Source of the DNA: Bryobacterales bacterium
GTDB lineage: Bacteria > Acidobacteriota > Terriglobia > Bryobacterales > Bryobacteraceae
Direction of reading: 5' to 3'
NCBI GenBank assembly: GCA_947467185.1
Contig: CANIHR010000018.1
Span: 1-33,410, forward strand
DNA: 33,410 nucleotides
The stretch's first letter is position 1. The number at the start of each line of letters is the position of its first letter. The position numbers were made by a program, and so were the translations under genes. The notes beneath the pieces were generated by a model that saw only the letters and a list, made by a program, of their open reading frames with translations, did no database searches and was not told the DNA's origin. Shown here piece by piece: positions 1 to 7,319 of this stretch.

Positions 1-2836
1 TGAGGCCATGCGAGAGCTGTTTGCGGAGCGTGGTCTGCATGGAGTGGTACCAGGAGGCTCCGGTGAATTCGCTGGCGAGCAGAGCTGTGGGCGTCTCGCC
101 GAGGATGGGCACGCGCCGGGAGGCGTTGGCTGCGGTGTTGGTGGTGATGCAGTGGGCGGAGTCGCCATCGTAGCCGCAGTTGAGGGGCTGGGTGGGCGAC
201 GCGAGCAGGGGCTGGTTTAAGCCGCGGGAAAGCTGGAGCTGGCTGCCGTAGGAGCCGACGTAACCGAGGTCGAGTGAGAGCTGGTGACCGAGCTGGGTCT
301 TGATGGTGAAGTTCCACTGCTGCAGGCGGGGGACCAGGTATTCGGGGCCGGCAATGCGGTCAGACAGCTGCGAGGTGAGGGTGCGGGGGACGTAGCCAAG
401 GGTGGTGGTGGGGAAGGGCTTCGCAAAGGTGGAGAGGTTGTTGGAAGAGTCAGAGTTGGTGAAGCCCTGGGCGAAGGGGGCGGAAGTGAACAGGGGCGCG
501 TTGGCGGCGTTACCACTGAAGAGCGGTGCCTGGTAAAACCAGCCGTAAGCGCCACCGATGACGATCTTGCCGGTGCCGCCGAAGGGCTGCCAGGCGAAGC
601 CGACGCGGGGGGCGAATTTGTCGAGGGGCGCGCCGTTTTCGTAGAAGCTGTTCGAACTGCGGACGGTGACGCCCATCGGGGGTGCGCCGAAGGCTTTGCC
701 GGTATACGGGTTGATGAGAGCGGGGTTGTAATTGGCAGCGACGGTGTTGCCTTCGAGAGTGCCTCCGGCAGGCGGGATCGGAGTTTGTTTCAGCGCGGCG
801 AGGGACATATTGCCAATGGTGCCGGCTTCATCGAGCGAGGGGCCGACGTATTCCCAGCGGAGGCCGAGGTTCACTGTGAAATGCGGGGTGAGCTTGTAGT
901 CGTCCTGCACGAAGGCCGCACCGTAGTAGCGGCGGTAGCGATAGACGATGTCGCCGAAGGGTCCGACACCTTCACTGGCCTGGACGGTCTGGATGTTGGA
1001 ACGGTTGGTGGGGCTGAGGTTGCCGGCGGCGCTGAGGCCGACGAGGAAATCTTCGAAGGTCTGGAAGGTGATGCGGCCGCGGGCTCCGCCGGTGTCGGCG
1101 CGTCCGTTGAACTGATTCAGGAAGTAACCGCCGGTGCGGAGGCGGTGCTTGCCGAAGACGAAGGAGACGTTGTCGGCGGCGGAGAAGGTGCGGGTGGAGA
1201 AGTGGTTGTCGTTGGGCGCGGTGCCGAACAGACGGAAGGAACCCTGGGGGCCGAGGACGGTGATTTCGGGGGCCTGCGGGAAGAGGGGGTCCACGGCAGT
1301 CATACCGACGGAGGACGCTGCGGGAGTTTCGACGCCGAAGGTGTCGGATTTATTCCGGGTATAAGCGATGGCGGCTTCGTTGACGATGGTGGCAGAGAGC
1401 TGGGACGTGGCACGGCCGGAGAGGGCGAGGTCCACCGCGTCGAGGGTCTGGGCGGAGCCGAAGCCGGGCGTCATGGGGGCGCCGGGGTAGCCGTTGGGGG
1501 AGCCAAAGGTGCGGAGCTGGTTGATGGTGGCGGCGAAGGTGCGGGCGGAGATAGTGTGTTTCGGGGAGAGGATGTAGTCGCCGTTGCCGACGAAGTGGTG
1601 TTCGTCGTACGTGGACGGGAGCGAGTAGGCGGAGAAGCCGAGGCCCGCATTGGCTCCGCTGGTGAGGATGGTTTGGGGCGTGGGGATGAGGTATTTGCCG
1701 TCAGCGCCTTTCATCTGCAGGAGCTGGAGGGCGACGGGGTTGATGGGGGCGGTGGTGGAGGTGGTGGCACCAGCGCAGTCAAGCTGGCGACCACCGGCGA
1801 AGGTCTGGAAGCGGGCGTCGCCGGCCTTCTGGAGACCGGGGCAGAACTGGCGGGAGAGGGTGGCTGCGGAGCGGTCGTCGGTGAGGCCGGGGAGGATGAG
1901 GTTGGAGACGGAGGTGGGGTCGAGGCCATTGACCTGTTTGGTGCCCTGCCAGGAGCCGAAGAAGAACAGTTTGTTGTGCTTGACGGGGCCGCCAACGGCT
2001 GCGCCGAACTGATTCTGTTTGAGGTTGGGTTTGCGCTGGCCGGTGGAGTTGGAGAAAAAGGCGTTGGCGTTGAAAATGTCGTTGCGGTTGAATTCCCAGA
2101 GGCTGCCGTGGAAGGCGTTCTCGCCGCGTTTGGTCATGAGGTTGGTGGACGGAGCGAGGGCTCCAAACATGGCGTCGTTCTGGGAGGTCTGGATCTTGAA
2201 TTCGGAGATGGCGTCGGGGTTGGGGACGGTGGAGGGGGCCCAGGCTCCGTCGATGGTGTAGCCGCCCGCAGTGGTGTTGCCGTTGACGTTGACGCTGGCG
2301 TTGCCGCGACCGAGGGCTCCGGCGTTACTGACGCTGGCGGCGGAACCGGAGGACATGGACAGGACCTGCGTGAAGTTGCGGGTGTTCAGGGGGACGGCGG
2401 TGATGGTCTTTTCGTCGACCAGGGTGCCTGTTGAGGGGGCAGAGGCTCGGAGCGTGCAGGTACAGGGGCCCGTGGTGGCGAAATCACCGAGGTCGAGAGT
2501 GGCGTCGAGGGACGGGACCTCGCTGGCATTGATGGCGAGATCGACCATGCGCGAGGTTTTGAAGCCTTCGTGGCGGAATTCGATCTCGTAAGTCCCGGTG
2601 GGGACGAGGGAGAAGTGAAATGAACCTGCTGCGTCTGCGCGGGCGGTGCGCTTCTCATCGGTGGCGACGTTGCGGAGGCTGACGGTGACGTCGGCGACGG
2701 GTTGACCCGAGGCGTCTTTGACAGTGCCTTCGAGAGCTCCGGCGGCGGCAGATTGCGCGTATGCCGGGGCGGAACCAAGCAGCAACGAAACGGCGATGAG
2801 GGAAGCGAATGCCCCAAGTCTCCGGTAAAAAGGCAC
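1..2836 (-). CDS. TonB-dependent receptor, Oar-like, with N-terminal carboxypeptidase-regulatory-like domain (C-terminus cut by window edge)
   Basis: The frame is open from a GTG at 2836 to the window edge, giving about 945 residues with no stop; the C-terminal part of the barrel lies outside. A Shine-Dalgarno GGAGG sits 8 nt before the GTG. Residues 1-26 form a signal peptide (hydrophobic LIAVSLLLG, then AYAQ). A carboxypeptidase-regulatory-like beta-sandwich follows (ALEGTVKDASGQPVADVTV, then GSFHFSLVPTGTYEIEF). Next comes a plug-type region with VPLNTRNFTQVLSMSSG, a variant of the usual LPLNGRN box, and barrel-type text such as TKRGENAFHGSLWEFNRND and NQFGAAVGGPV. Family members sit in the outer membrane and import or bind large substrates using TonB energy; in Acidobacteria they are numerous and their substrates are mostly unknown. 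I infer a role in nutrient uptake or surface binding. Family assignment is firm, substrate unknown. Confidence 0.93.
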   Translation of the reverse strand, partial: MPFYRRLGAFASLIAVSLLLGSAPAYAQSAAAGALEGTVKDASGQPVADVTVSLRNVATDEKRTARADAAGSFHFSLVPTGTYEIEFRHEGFKTSRMVDLAINASEVPSLDATLDLGDFATTGPCTCTLRASAPSTGTLVDEKTITAVPLNTRNFTQVLSMSSGSAASVSNAGALGRGNASVNVNGNTTAGGYTIDGAWAPSTVPNPDAISEFKIQTSQNDAMFGALAPSTNLMTKRGENAFHGSLWEFNRNDIFNANAFFSNSTGQRKPNLKQNQFGAAVGGPVKHNKLFFFGSWQGTKQVNGLDPTSVSNLILPGLTDDRSAATLSRQFCPGLQKAGDARFQTFAGGRQLDCAGATTSTTAPINPVALQLLQMKGADGKYLIPTPQTILTSGANAGLGFSAYSLPSTYDEHHFVGNGDYILSPKHTISARTFAATINQLRTFGSPNGYPGAPMTPGFGSAQTLDAVDLALSGRATSQLSATIVNEAAIAYTRNKSDTFGVETPAASSVGMTAVDPLFPQAPEITVLGPQGSFRLFGTAPNDNHFSTRTFSAADNVSFVFGKHRLRTGGYFLNQFNGRADTGGARGRITFQTFEDFLVGLSAAGNLSPTNRSNIQTVQASEGVGPFGDIVYRYRRYYGAAFVQDDYKLTPHFTVNLGLRWEYVGPSLDEAGTIGNMSLAALKQTPIPPAGGTLEGNTVAANYNPALINPYTGKAFGAPPMGVTVRSSNSFYENGAPLDKFAPRVGFAWQPFGGTGKIVIGGAYGWFYQAPLFSGNAANAPLFTSAPFAQGFTNSDSSNNLSTFAKPFPTTTLGYVPRTLTSQLSDRIAGPEYLVPRLQQWNFTIKTQLGHQLSLDLGYVGSYGSQLQLSRGLNQPLLASPTQPLNCGYDGDSAHCITTNTAANASRRVPILGETPTALLASEFTGASWYHSMQTTLRKQLSHGL

Positions 2837-2837
2837 T

Positions 2838-2849
2838 GGAGGAACCTCC
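2838..2849 (-). promoter_or_regulatory. Shine-Dalgarno of the TonB receptor gene inside a palindrome
   Basis: On the minus strand the sequence is GGAGGTTCCTCC, ending 1 nt before the GTG start. The first GGAGG is the ribosome-binding site and its complement CCTCC follows after two bases. A GGAG/CTCC hairpin with a 4-base loop could mask the site. The sequence is seen directly; any regulatory effect is inference. Confidence 0.5.
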
Positions 2850-2883
2850 GTTTGTGAATGAACCTGGAGTTTATCAGCAGGGG

Positions 2884-2898
2884 AGGCGGGACCCGCCT
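2884..2898. repeat. Perfect inverted repeat in the leader region of the TonB receptor gene
   Basis: AGGCGGG and CCCGCCT are separated by a single base. It lies in the 106-bp gap between the small membrane protein gene and the TonB receptor gene, about 50 nt upstream of the receptor start. It could be an operator or a weak hairpin terminator; no T-run follows on the minus strand. The rest of this gap shows nothing I can name. Confidence 0.35.
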
Positions 2899-2942
2899 TT
2901 GGATTGGAATTAACGCTTACTTCCGAAAACCGCCGCGGGCGC

Positions 2943-3323
2943 TTACTGAAGCCGCTTACGGGCGCTGTCGCCGAAGTGGGCCAGGGCGGCTCCGAGAAAT
3001 ACGGGCGTGGCGGCGAAGGCGAGGATCAGGAATTCGAAGGGGAAGAGGTTGTGGTCGGTGGGATCGAGACGCCAGTCGAGGGCGATGACCGTGGCGTGGA
3101 CGAGGAAAGCACCGAGGATGGCGCAGGCGGCAGTTCGGTAGCGAGACTTCCCTGCCCCGAGGGCGACGGCGAAACCGATGGCGAAGAGGGCGAGGGCGAA
3201 GGTCTGGTACGTGGTGATCGGAAGGCGGTTGCGTTCGGTGTATGAGAGGAAGCGCCAGAGGGTGGCGGTGTAGGCGATGGCCCCGAGCAGGGTGGCAACA
3301 ACCTTGCGCGGCACGGGGGACAT
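2943..3323 (-). CDS. Small integral membrane protein, unknown function
   Basis: 126 residues with four hydrophobic segments at about 8-26, 41-58, 66-84 and 93-114, separated by short polar loops, so a four-helix inner-membrane protein is likely. Loop residues include YTERNRLP (after helix 1) and LDWRLDPTDHN (between helices 3 and 4). I do not recognise a family. ATG at 3323 has no Shine-Dalgarno, but an extended -10 promoter ends 6 nt upstream, so a leaderless transcript is plausible. It lies between the TrpB2-like gene and the TonB receptor gene on the same strand, with a strong hairpin separating it from the former, so it is probably transcribed separately. Being a real gene is supported by coherent membrane topology and by filling the gap without overlap; function cannot be inferred. 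Confidence 0.75.
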   Translation of the reverse strand: MSPVPRKVVATLLGAIAYTATLWRFLSYTERNRLPITTYQTFALALFAIGFAVALGAGKSRYRTAACAILGAFLVHATVIALDWRLDPTDHNLFPFEFLILAFAATPVFLGAALAHFGDSARKRLQ

Positions 3324-3329
3324 TGCGGC

Positions 3330-3338
3330 AGTATAACA
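3330..3338 (-). promoter_or_regulatory. Extended -10 promoter element, possibly leaderless, for the small membrane protein
   Basis: The minus strand reads TGTTATACT, a TGn extended -10 with hexamer TATACT (5 of 6 to TATAAT). Its last base is followed by 6 nt and then the ATG at 3323, the spacing at which transcription would begin at or next to the start codon. No good -35 is visible, which is tolerated by extended -10 promoters. Confidence 0.45.
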
Positions 3339-3343
3339 ATTTG

Positions 3344-3373
3344 CGGGAGGGCCTATGGTGCGTGGCCCTCCCG
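3344..3373. terminator. Strong 10-bp hairpin followed by a T-run on the plus strand
   Basis: CGGGAGGGCC and GGCCCTCCCG pair perfectly over 10 bp around a 10-nt loop. TTTTT follows at 3374-3378 on the plus strand, and the mirrored A-run precedes the stem on the minus strand. It sits just after the stop of the TrpB2-like gene (3380). It is the best candidate for ending that minus-strand transcript; the T-run itself faces plus-strand (antisense) transcription, as in a bidirectional terminator. Confidence 0.65.
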
Positions 3374-3379
3374 TTTTTC

Positions 3380-4753
3380 CTATTGGGCGGGGACTTCGGG
3401 GGTGTGGAGTTTGCCGATTGCCTCGTCGATTTCGGCCTGCGAGAGCTCGTGGGATTCCAGCTTGCCCGAGAAGTAGGCCTCGTAGGAACTCATGTCGAAG
3501 TGGCCGTGGCCGCAGAGGTTGAAGAGGATGGTCTTTTTACGGCCTTCCTCTTTTGCCTTTTTGGCTTCGGAGATCGCGACGGCGATGCCGTGGTTGGCTT
3601 CGGGCGCGGGGATGATGCCTTCGGTGCGGGCGAAGAGAACGCCCGACTCAAAGGCGCTGATCTGGTCAACAGCCTGAGCTTCGATGAGTTTGTCTTTCAG
3701 AAGCTGGCTGACAATGGCTCCGGCACCGTGATAGCGGAGACCTCCGGCATGGATACGTGCGGGCACGAAGTCGTGGCCGAGCGTATACATGGGGAGAAGG
3801 GGCGTGAAACCGGCGGTGTCGCCGAAGTCGTAGCGGAAGACGCCACGGGTGAGCTTGGGGCAGGAGGTGGGTTCGGCGGCGATGCACCGGATGTTGGTGC
3901 CCTTCGTGAGGTTCATGTGGAGGAAGGGGAAGGAGATGCCTGCGAAATTGGAGCCACCGCCGAACGGGGCGATGACGATGTCGGGGATGATGTTCTCTTC
4001 GTCGAGTTGTTTGATGCATTCCTGACCGATGACGGTCTGGTGCATGAGCACGTGGTTGAGGACGGAGCCGAGAGAGTATTTCGTGTCGGGACTCTGCGCG
4101 GCGAGTTCGACGGCTTCGGAGATGGCGATGCCGAGGGAGCCGGCGCAATCGGGGTCGGCGGCGAGGATGCGGCGACCAGACTCGGTGCGGTTGGAGGGTG
4201 ACGGGTAGACGTCGGCTCCCCAGGTGTTCATGAGGACGCGGCGGTAAGGCTTCTGTTCGTAAGAGACCTTCACCATGTAGATCTCGCAGGTGAGGCCGAA
4301 GTGCTGTGAGGCGAAGGCGAGAGCGCAACCCCACTGCCCTGCCCCGGTCTCGGTGGTGATGCGTTTTACGCCCTGCTGCTGGTTGTAGTAAGCCTGGGGG
4401 ACGGCGGTATTGGGTTTGTGGGAGCCGGAGGGGCTGCCGCCTTCGTACTTGTAGTAAATGGCGGCGGGGGTATCGAGGGCCTTTTCGAGACCGCGGGCGC
4501 GGAAGAGCGGCGTGGGACGCCAGAGCTTGTAGACCTCGCGGACGGGTTCGGGAATGGGGACCCAAACATCGGGGCTGTACTCCTGGCGGATGACTTCGAG
4601 GGGGAAGATTGGCTCGAGGTCGGCGGGGCCCACGGGCTGGAGCGTTTGCGGGTTGAGGGCGGGCGCGGGCTGGTTGGGCAGGTGCGGGAGGATGTTGTAC
4701 CAGGCTTCGGGAAGCTGGTCTTCGCGAAGGTGGATTTTGTTGCGAGTTGACAT
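3380..4753 (-). CDS. TrpB-like pyridoxal-phosphate-dependent enzyme (TrpB2 type)
   Basis: 457 residues from the ATG at 4753, which has AAAGGG upstream; a longer TTG reading from 4816 lacks support. This is the TrpB2 branch of tryptophan synthase beta chains, which joins indole and serine (or in some members O-phosphoserine) to give tryptophan. Visible signatures: [16 protein letters not shown] at about 78-93, GSHKPNTA with probable PLP lysine K113, the ETGAGQWG segment at 135-142, [11 protein letters not shown] near 162-172, and the PLP-phosphate glycine loop GGGSN at 265-269. Length and the N-terminal extension fit TrpB2 rather than TrpB1. No trpA, trpC or other pathway gene is nearby, so it is a stand-alone copy. 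It may act independently of TrpA, as reported for other TrpB2 proteins, or recycle indole. Cytoplasmic. Family very sure, physiological substrate not. Confidence 0.95.
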   Translation of the reverse strand: MSTRNKIHLREDQLPEAWYNILPHLPNQPAPALNPQTLQPVGPADLEPIFPLEVIRQEYSPDVWVPIPEPVREVYKLWRPTPLFRARGLEKALDTPAAIYYKYEGGSPSGSHKPNTAVPQAYYNQQQGVKRITTETGAGQWGCALAFASQHFGLTCEIYMVKVSYEQKPYRRVLMNTWGADVYPSPSNRTESGRRILAADPDCAGSLGIAISEAVELAAQSPDTKYSLGSVLNHVLMHQTVIGQECIKQLDEENIIPDIVIAPFGGGSNFAGISFPFLHMNLTKGTNIRCIAAEPTSCPKLTRGVFRYDFGDTAGFTPLLPMYTLGHDFVPARIHAGGLRYHGAGAIVSQLLKDKLIEAQAVDQISAFESGVLFARTEGIIPAPEANHGIAVAISEAKKAKEEGRKKTILFNLCGHGHFDMSSYEAYFSGKLESHELSQAEIDEAIGKLHTPEVPAQ

Positions 4754-4767
4754 GCGGGATACCCTTT

Positions 4768-4808
4768 CTGCGAGGCAGTGTGTTCCCGGCAAGAGGGGAA
4801 CGTCGCAG
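4768..4808. promoter_or_regulatory. Nested inverted repeats in the leader of the TrpB2-like gene
   Basis: The outer pair CTGCGA (4768-4773) and TCGCAG (4803-4808) encloses an inner pair GTTCCC (4782-4787) and GGGAAC (4796-4801). Read on the minus strand this can form a bulged hairpin ending immediately before the AAAGGG ribosome-binding site of the gene. It is also inside the 99-bp divergent region shared with the downstream kinase gene, so it could be an operator instead. Pairing is seen; function is inferred. Confidence 0.4.
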
Positions 4809-4841
4809 GATATCAAAGGGGTGAGCGGGAGGGCGATCTTC

Positions 4842-4847
4842 TATGAT
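4842..4847 (+). promoter_or_regulatory. -10-like hexamer directly upstream of the AAA_28 gene
   Basis: TATGAT matches TATAAT at 5 of 6 positions. It ends 5 nt before the GTG at 4853 and 8 nt before the ATG at 4856, the spacing expected for a leaderless transcript. No Shine-Dalgarno is present and no convincing -35 is visible. Confidence 0.4.
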
Positions 4848-4852
4848 CGTGG

Positions 4853-5482
4853 GTGATGGAATCGCTTCCTGTTGGGACACATTCGTGCGGTTGTGAAAAG
4901 CTGCGGCATCGGGCAAAGCTGGTGGTTTTGACGGGAGGTCCGGGCGGCGGGAAATCGGCCATTCTGGAACTGGCGCGGCTGTATCTGTGCCGGCATGTGG
5001 TGTTTGTTCCGGAGGCTGCGAGTGTTGTGTTCGGGGGCGGTTTCCCGAGAGTTCCGGGGCTGGCGGGGATGCAGGCGTCGCAGAGGGCGATCTTCCGAAT
5101 TCAGCGGGAGATGGAGGAACTGGCGCGGAAGAATCCGGAGGCCGGGATGGTGGTTTGTGACCGGGGAACGATTGATGGTCTGGCGTACTGGCCCGGGAAG
5201 CCGAATGCGTTTTTTGAATCGGTGGGGACCACGATGGAGGCGGAATTAAAGCGCTATTCGGCGATTGTGCACATCACGACTCCGGCGCTGCCAAATCAGT
5301 ATCAGAAGAACTCTATCCGGCACGAGAGTTTGCGGCAGGCGCGGGAGATCGATAAGAAGATCAGCGAGTTGTGGGCACCCCATCCGCATCACCATGAGGT
5401 GAGCGCAGCGACGAATTTCATTGACAAGGCGACGTCCGCGATTCAGGTTCTGCGGGATCATCTGCCGAAGTGCTGTCAGTAG
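4853..5482 (+). CDS. P-loop ATPase/kinase of the AAA_28 type
   Basis: 209 residues. Walker A GGPGGGKS occupies 28-35. VPEAASVVFGGGFP (about 53-66) resembles the substrate-side segment of the family, followed by the RAIFRIQREMEELAR helix and a Walker-B-like strand MVVCDRGTIDGLAYW near 99-113. This order matches AAA_28 / NadR- and Ttd14-like P-loop proteins, probable small-molecule or nucleotide kinases or GTP-binding proteins with unassigned substrates. The C-terminus ends in paired cysteines (KCCQ) and carries HPHHHE. Start is GTG 4853 or ATG 4856; neither has a Shine-Dalgarno. Divergent from the TrpB2-like gene, and its stop overlaps by 7 nt the end of the convergent CxxCH protein gene. Cytoplasmic. 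The fold is confident, the substrate unknown. Confidence 0.88.
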   Translation: MMESLPVGTHSCGCEKLRHRAKLVVLTGGPGGGKSAILELARLYLCRHVVFVPEAASVVFGGGFPRVPGLAGMQASQRAIFRIQREMEELARKNPEAGMVVCDRGTIDGLAYWPGKPNAFFESVGTTMEAELKRYSAIVHITTPALPNQYQKNSIRHESLRQAREIDKKISELWAPHPHHHEVSAATNFIDKATSAIQVLRDHLPKCCQ

Positions 5483-6537
5483 CTGCTGTTCGCAGTGAGT
5501 GCCATGACCGCGAAGGCTGTGGCGGCGTCGCTCATGAAGCGACCGGCATCGGAGTTGAGTTCGCGATTCTTGTTGACGGACCAGGCGGGCCAGCGGCCGT
5601 CGGTGGGGTCCTGGTGGGAGTTGAGCCAGGCGAGGCTGTGGCTCAGTGATTTGTCGGTGGCGGGCGTGCCGGTCTGTTGCAGGACAAGAGCCACGACGCC
5701 TGTGGCGTAACCGTCGCTTTGGGTTAAGAGAGGGGTGTTGTCTTTGCGCCTCCAGGCTCCGATGAAGTGGGAGAGGCTGAAGCCACCATCGGACTGCTGT
5801 TTGGCGAGGGCTTCGGTGAGGATGGCCTTCTGGTCGGCGGGCGTGAGCAAATCAGGCCGAATGGTGTTGGCCCAGACGAGGAAGAGTCGGTCCATCAACG
5901 TCTGCGCGGCCAGTTCCGAGGCGAGATAACGGCGGAGGCTGACGACGGCCGTCTTAACTTTCGGCTGTGAGCGCCAGGTGGCCGGGGCTCGTCCGATGGC
6001 GAGAGCGGCGAGGGTGGCTCCGAAGTATTGGGAATCGCCTTCCCACGGGGCATTGTGGAACTGGAGCCAGGGCCAGGCACCGGCCGCGTCGCCAGTGGCG
6101 ATCTGCAGAGCGAGCATGTTGTCGAGAGCGAGCGTGGTGTCTTCGGCAGGAGCTTTGTTCGAGACCAGAGCGAGGGCGTTCAGGATGGCTTCGGTGCCGC
6201 GCGATTCGAGGGTCTTCCCTGCTCCGCGCATGGCGTCGGGATAGAAGGGTTCCACGTCATTCCAGAGGCGAACTCGTTTGGTGAGGTTGGCGACGAGGGT
6301 GGTTTCGAGGGGCGAAGCGCCGGACTCATGTAGCGCGGTCCGAAGTGACTGGCGACCGAGGGCGTAGGGAAGAACGGTGTGGCAGGAGATGCAGAAGGTC
6401 TGGTGGTCGCGCTGTGAGGAGGACCACGTGGACCACCATTCCATACGGGTGTCGAGATAGCTGGCAGCGGCCTGCGGACTCCAGGTTTGGGCGGTGAGCG
6501 TAGTGGTGAAGAGGAAGAGCGCGGCTACCGTTTTCAT
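5476..6537 (-). CDS. Exported CxxCH-containing protein with squalene-cyclase-like alpha-toroid repeats
   Basis: 353 residues from ATG 6537, with GGAG 8 nt upstream; a longer reading to 6585 begins with proline-rich sequence before the true signal peptide. Residues 1-17 are a signal peptide (MKTVAALFLFTTTLTAQ). A single c-type haem motif CISCH lies at 49-53 in the context FCISCHTVLPYALGRQSL. The rest is helical with the repeat marks of terpene-cyclase/prenyltransferase toroids: QQSDGGF at 247-253, QSDGYATGVVALVL at 273-286, and DGRWPAW at 313-319. A squalene-hopene cyclase is about 650 residues with a DXDD motif; this protein is about half that and I see no such motif, so cyclase activity is unlikely. 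I infer a periplasmic haem-binding or redox-linked protein of unknown role. It lies 61 nt downstream of the PEP-CTERM gene and may be co-transcribed with it. Confidence 0.85.
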   Translation of the reverse strand: MKTVAALFLFTTTLTAQTWSPQAAASYLDTRMEWWSTWSSSQRDHQTFCISCHTVLPYALGRQSLRTALHESGASPLETTLVANLTKRVRLWNDVEPFYPDAMRGAGKTLESRGTEAILNALALVSNKAPAEDTTLALDNMLALQIATGDAAGAWPWLQFHNAPWEGDSQYFGATLAALAIGRAPATWRSQPKVKTAVVSLRRYLASELAAQTLMDRLFLVWANTIRPDLLTPADQKAILTEALAKQQSDGGFSLSHFIGAWRRKDNTPLLTQSDGYATGVVALVLQQTGTPATDKSLSHSLAWLNSHQDPTDGRWPAWSVNKNRELNSDAGRFMSDAATAFAVMALTANSSY

Positions 6538-6598
6538 GACGAAGTCTCCAGTGGGATAAGGCCCGGGAGTCGGCAGCGGAGGCAACGTCCGGAAGTCC

Positions 6599-7231
6599 TC
6601 AGATTAGCAGGCGACGCCGGGACACGAGGAGCAGGAGGATTGCCAGGCCGAGGGTTCCGGTGGCGGCAGAGGAGGGTTCGGGGGTTCCGATCTGAATGGT
6701 GTCGAGGATGGCATTACCTCCTCCGGAACCGGCTGTACTGAAGAGGATTTCATCAAAGCCTGACAGACCGGTGAAACCGAAAAAGTGGCCTGTGAAGTTT
6801 GTCGAAAAGGAGAAGCTATCAATGTCGTTGCCGCCGAGCCGCGCGGTGATGGTGGTGACGTCGCCGACATTGGTGACCAGGCCGAAAGCGACTTCGGTTT
6901 GCGGCGTGGAGAAATAGATGGAATACGGATTGTAGATATCGAGATTGGCATCGAAGTTTGCCGCGCCGGGGGCGGCGATGGACAAACCGAAGGTGTAGTC
7001 GTTATTGAAGTACAGGTTGCTGAAGGTAAGGCCCTGTGCAACAAATTGATTTGTCAGGGGAGTATCCGGGGCCAGCGAGACCTCCGCGAAGGTGACAGTG
7101 AAGGCAGGATTGGCCAGACCGGTATTACTGTCGATCAGCCTCCCGGCGGTGAGGCCAGGGGCGATGGCTGCTGCGAGCAGCAACAGAGTGGTGTGGCGCT
7201 TGAGGAGGTATCCCCCGAGAATAAGTCGCAT
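6599..7231 (-). CDS. PEP-CTERM sorting-domain surface protein
   Basis: 210 residues from ATG 7231. An alternative ATG at 7285 would add 18 residues before the signal peptide and has no ribosome-binding site. The N-terminal basic stretch GGYLLKRH is followed by hydrophobic TTLLLLAAAIAPGLTAG, a signal peptide. The C-terminus is a textbook PEP-CTERM tag: PEPSS, a hydrophobic stretch GTLGLAILLLLV and a terminal SRRRLLI. Such proteins are processed by an exosortase and released or attached at the surface, often with exopolysaccharide. The middle is a beta-rich domain (FGFTGLSGFDEILFSTAG is typical of this class) without a catalytic signature. No exosortase is in the window, so it must be encoded elsewhere. 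Divergent from the 7320 gene with only 88 bp between starts. Confidence 0.88.
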   Translation of the reverse strand: MRLILGGYLLKRHTTLLLLAAAIAPGLTAGRLIDSNTGLANPAFTVTFAEVSLAPDTPLTNQFVAQGLTFSNLYFNNDYTFGLSIAAPGAANFDANLDIYNPYSIYFSTPQTEVAFGLVTNVGDVTTITARLGGNDIDSFSFSTNFTGHFFGFTGLSGFDEILFSTAGSGGGNAILDTIQIGTPEPSSAATGTLGLAILLLLVSRRRLLI

Positions 7232-7305
7232 ATGCCACCAAGAACGGATTTCCGCGGCGAAATCGATCACCAGAATGGTAAACATGTGATCGACGAACTA
7301 CGTGC

Positions 7306-7311
7306 TACGAT
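7306..7311 (+). promoter_or_regulatory. -10-like hexamer upstream of the 7320 gene
   Basis: TACGAT (4 of 6 to TATAAT) ends 8 nt before ATG 7320, and no Shine-Dalgarno is present. This resembles the leaderless arrangement seen at other genes in the window, but the match is weak. If the GTG at 7302 is the true start this is not a promoter element. Confidence 0.2.
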
Positions 7312-7319
7312 TCTCAGCG

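Noticed and set aside
284-2434. 716-codon plus-strand open frame
   Set aside because: It is the codon-aligned antisense of the TonB receptor gene; its Gly/Glu/Val-rich product has no domain, whereas the minus strand gives a complete signal peptide, regulatory-like domain and plug region.
3242-4201. 319-codon plus-strand frame, and a 416-codon minus frame at 3666-4916
   Set aside because: Both overlap the TrpB2-like gene, which has catalytic motifs throughout. The first is antisense and the second is an Arg/Pro/His-rich shifted frame.
4754-4816. TTG start at 4816 for the TrpB2-like gene
   Set aside because: The extra 21 residues do not resemble the family, cover the inverted repeats, and ATG 4753 has its own ribosome-binding site.
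5476-6537. Squalene-hopene cyclase annotation
   Set aside because: Half the usual length and no DXDD motif seen; only the toroid repeat marks are present, so an enzyme name would over-reach.
6538-6598. Terminator between the PEP-CTERM gene and the CxxCH protein gene
   Set aside because: Only short imperfect complementarities and no T-run; co-transcription is equally possible.
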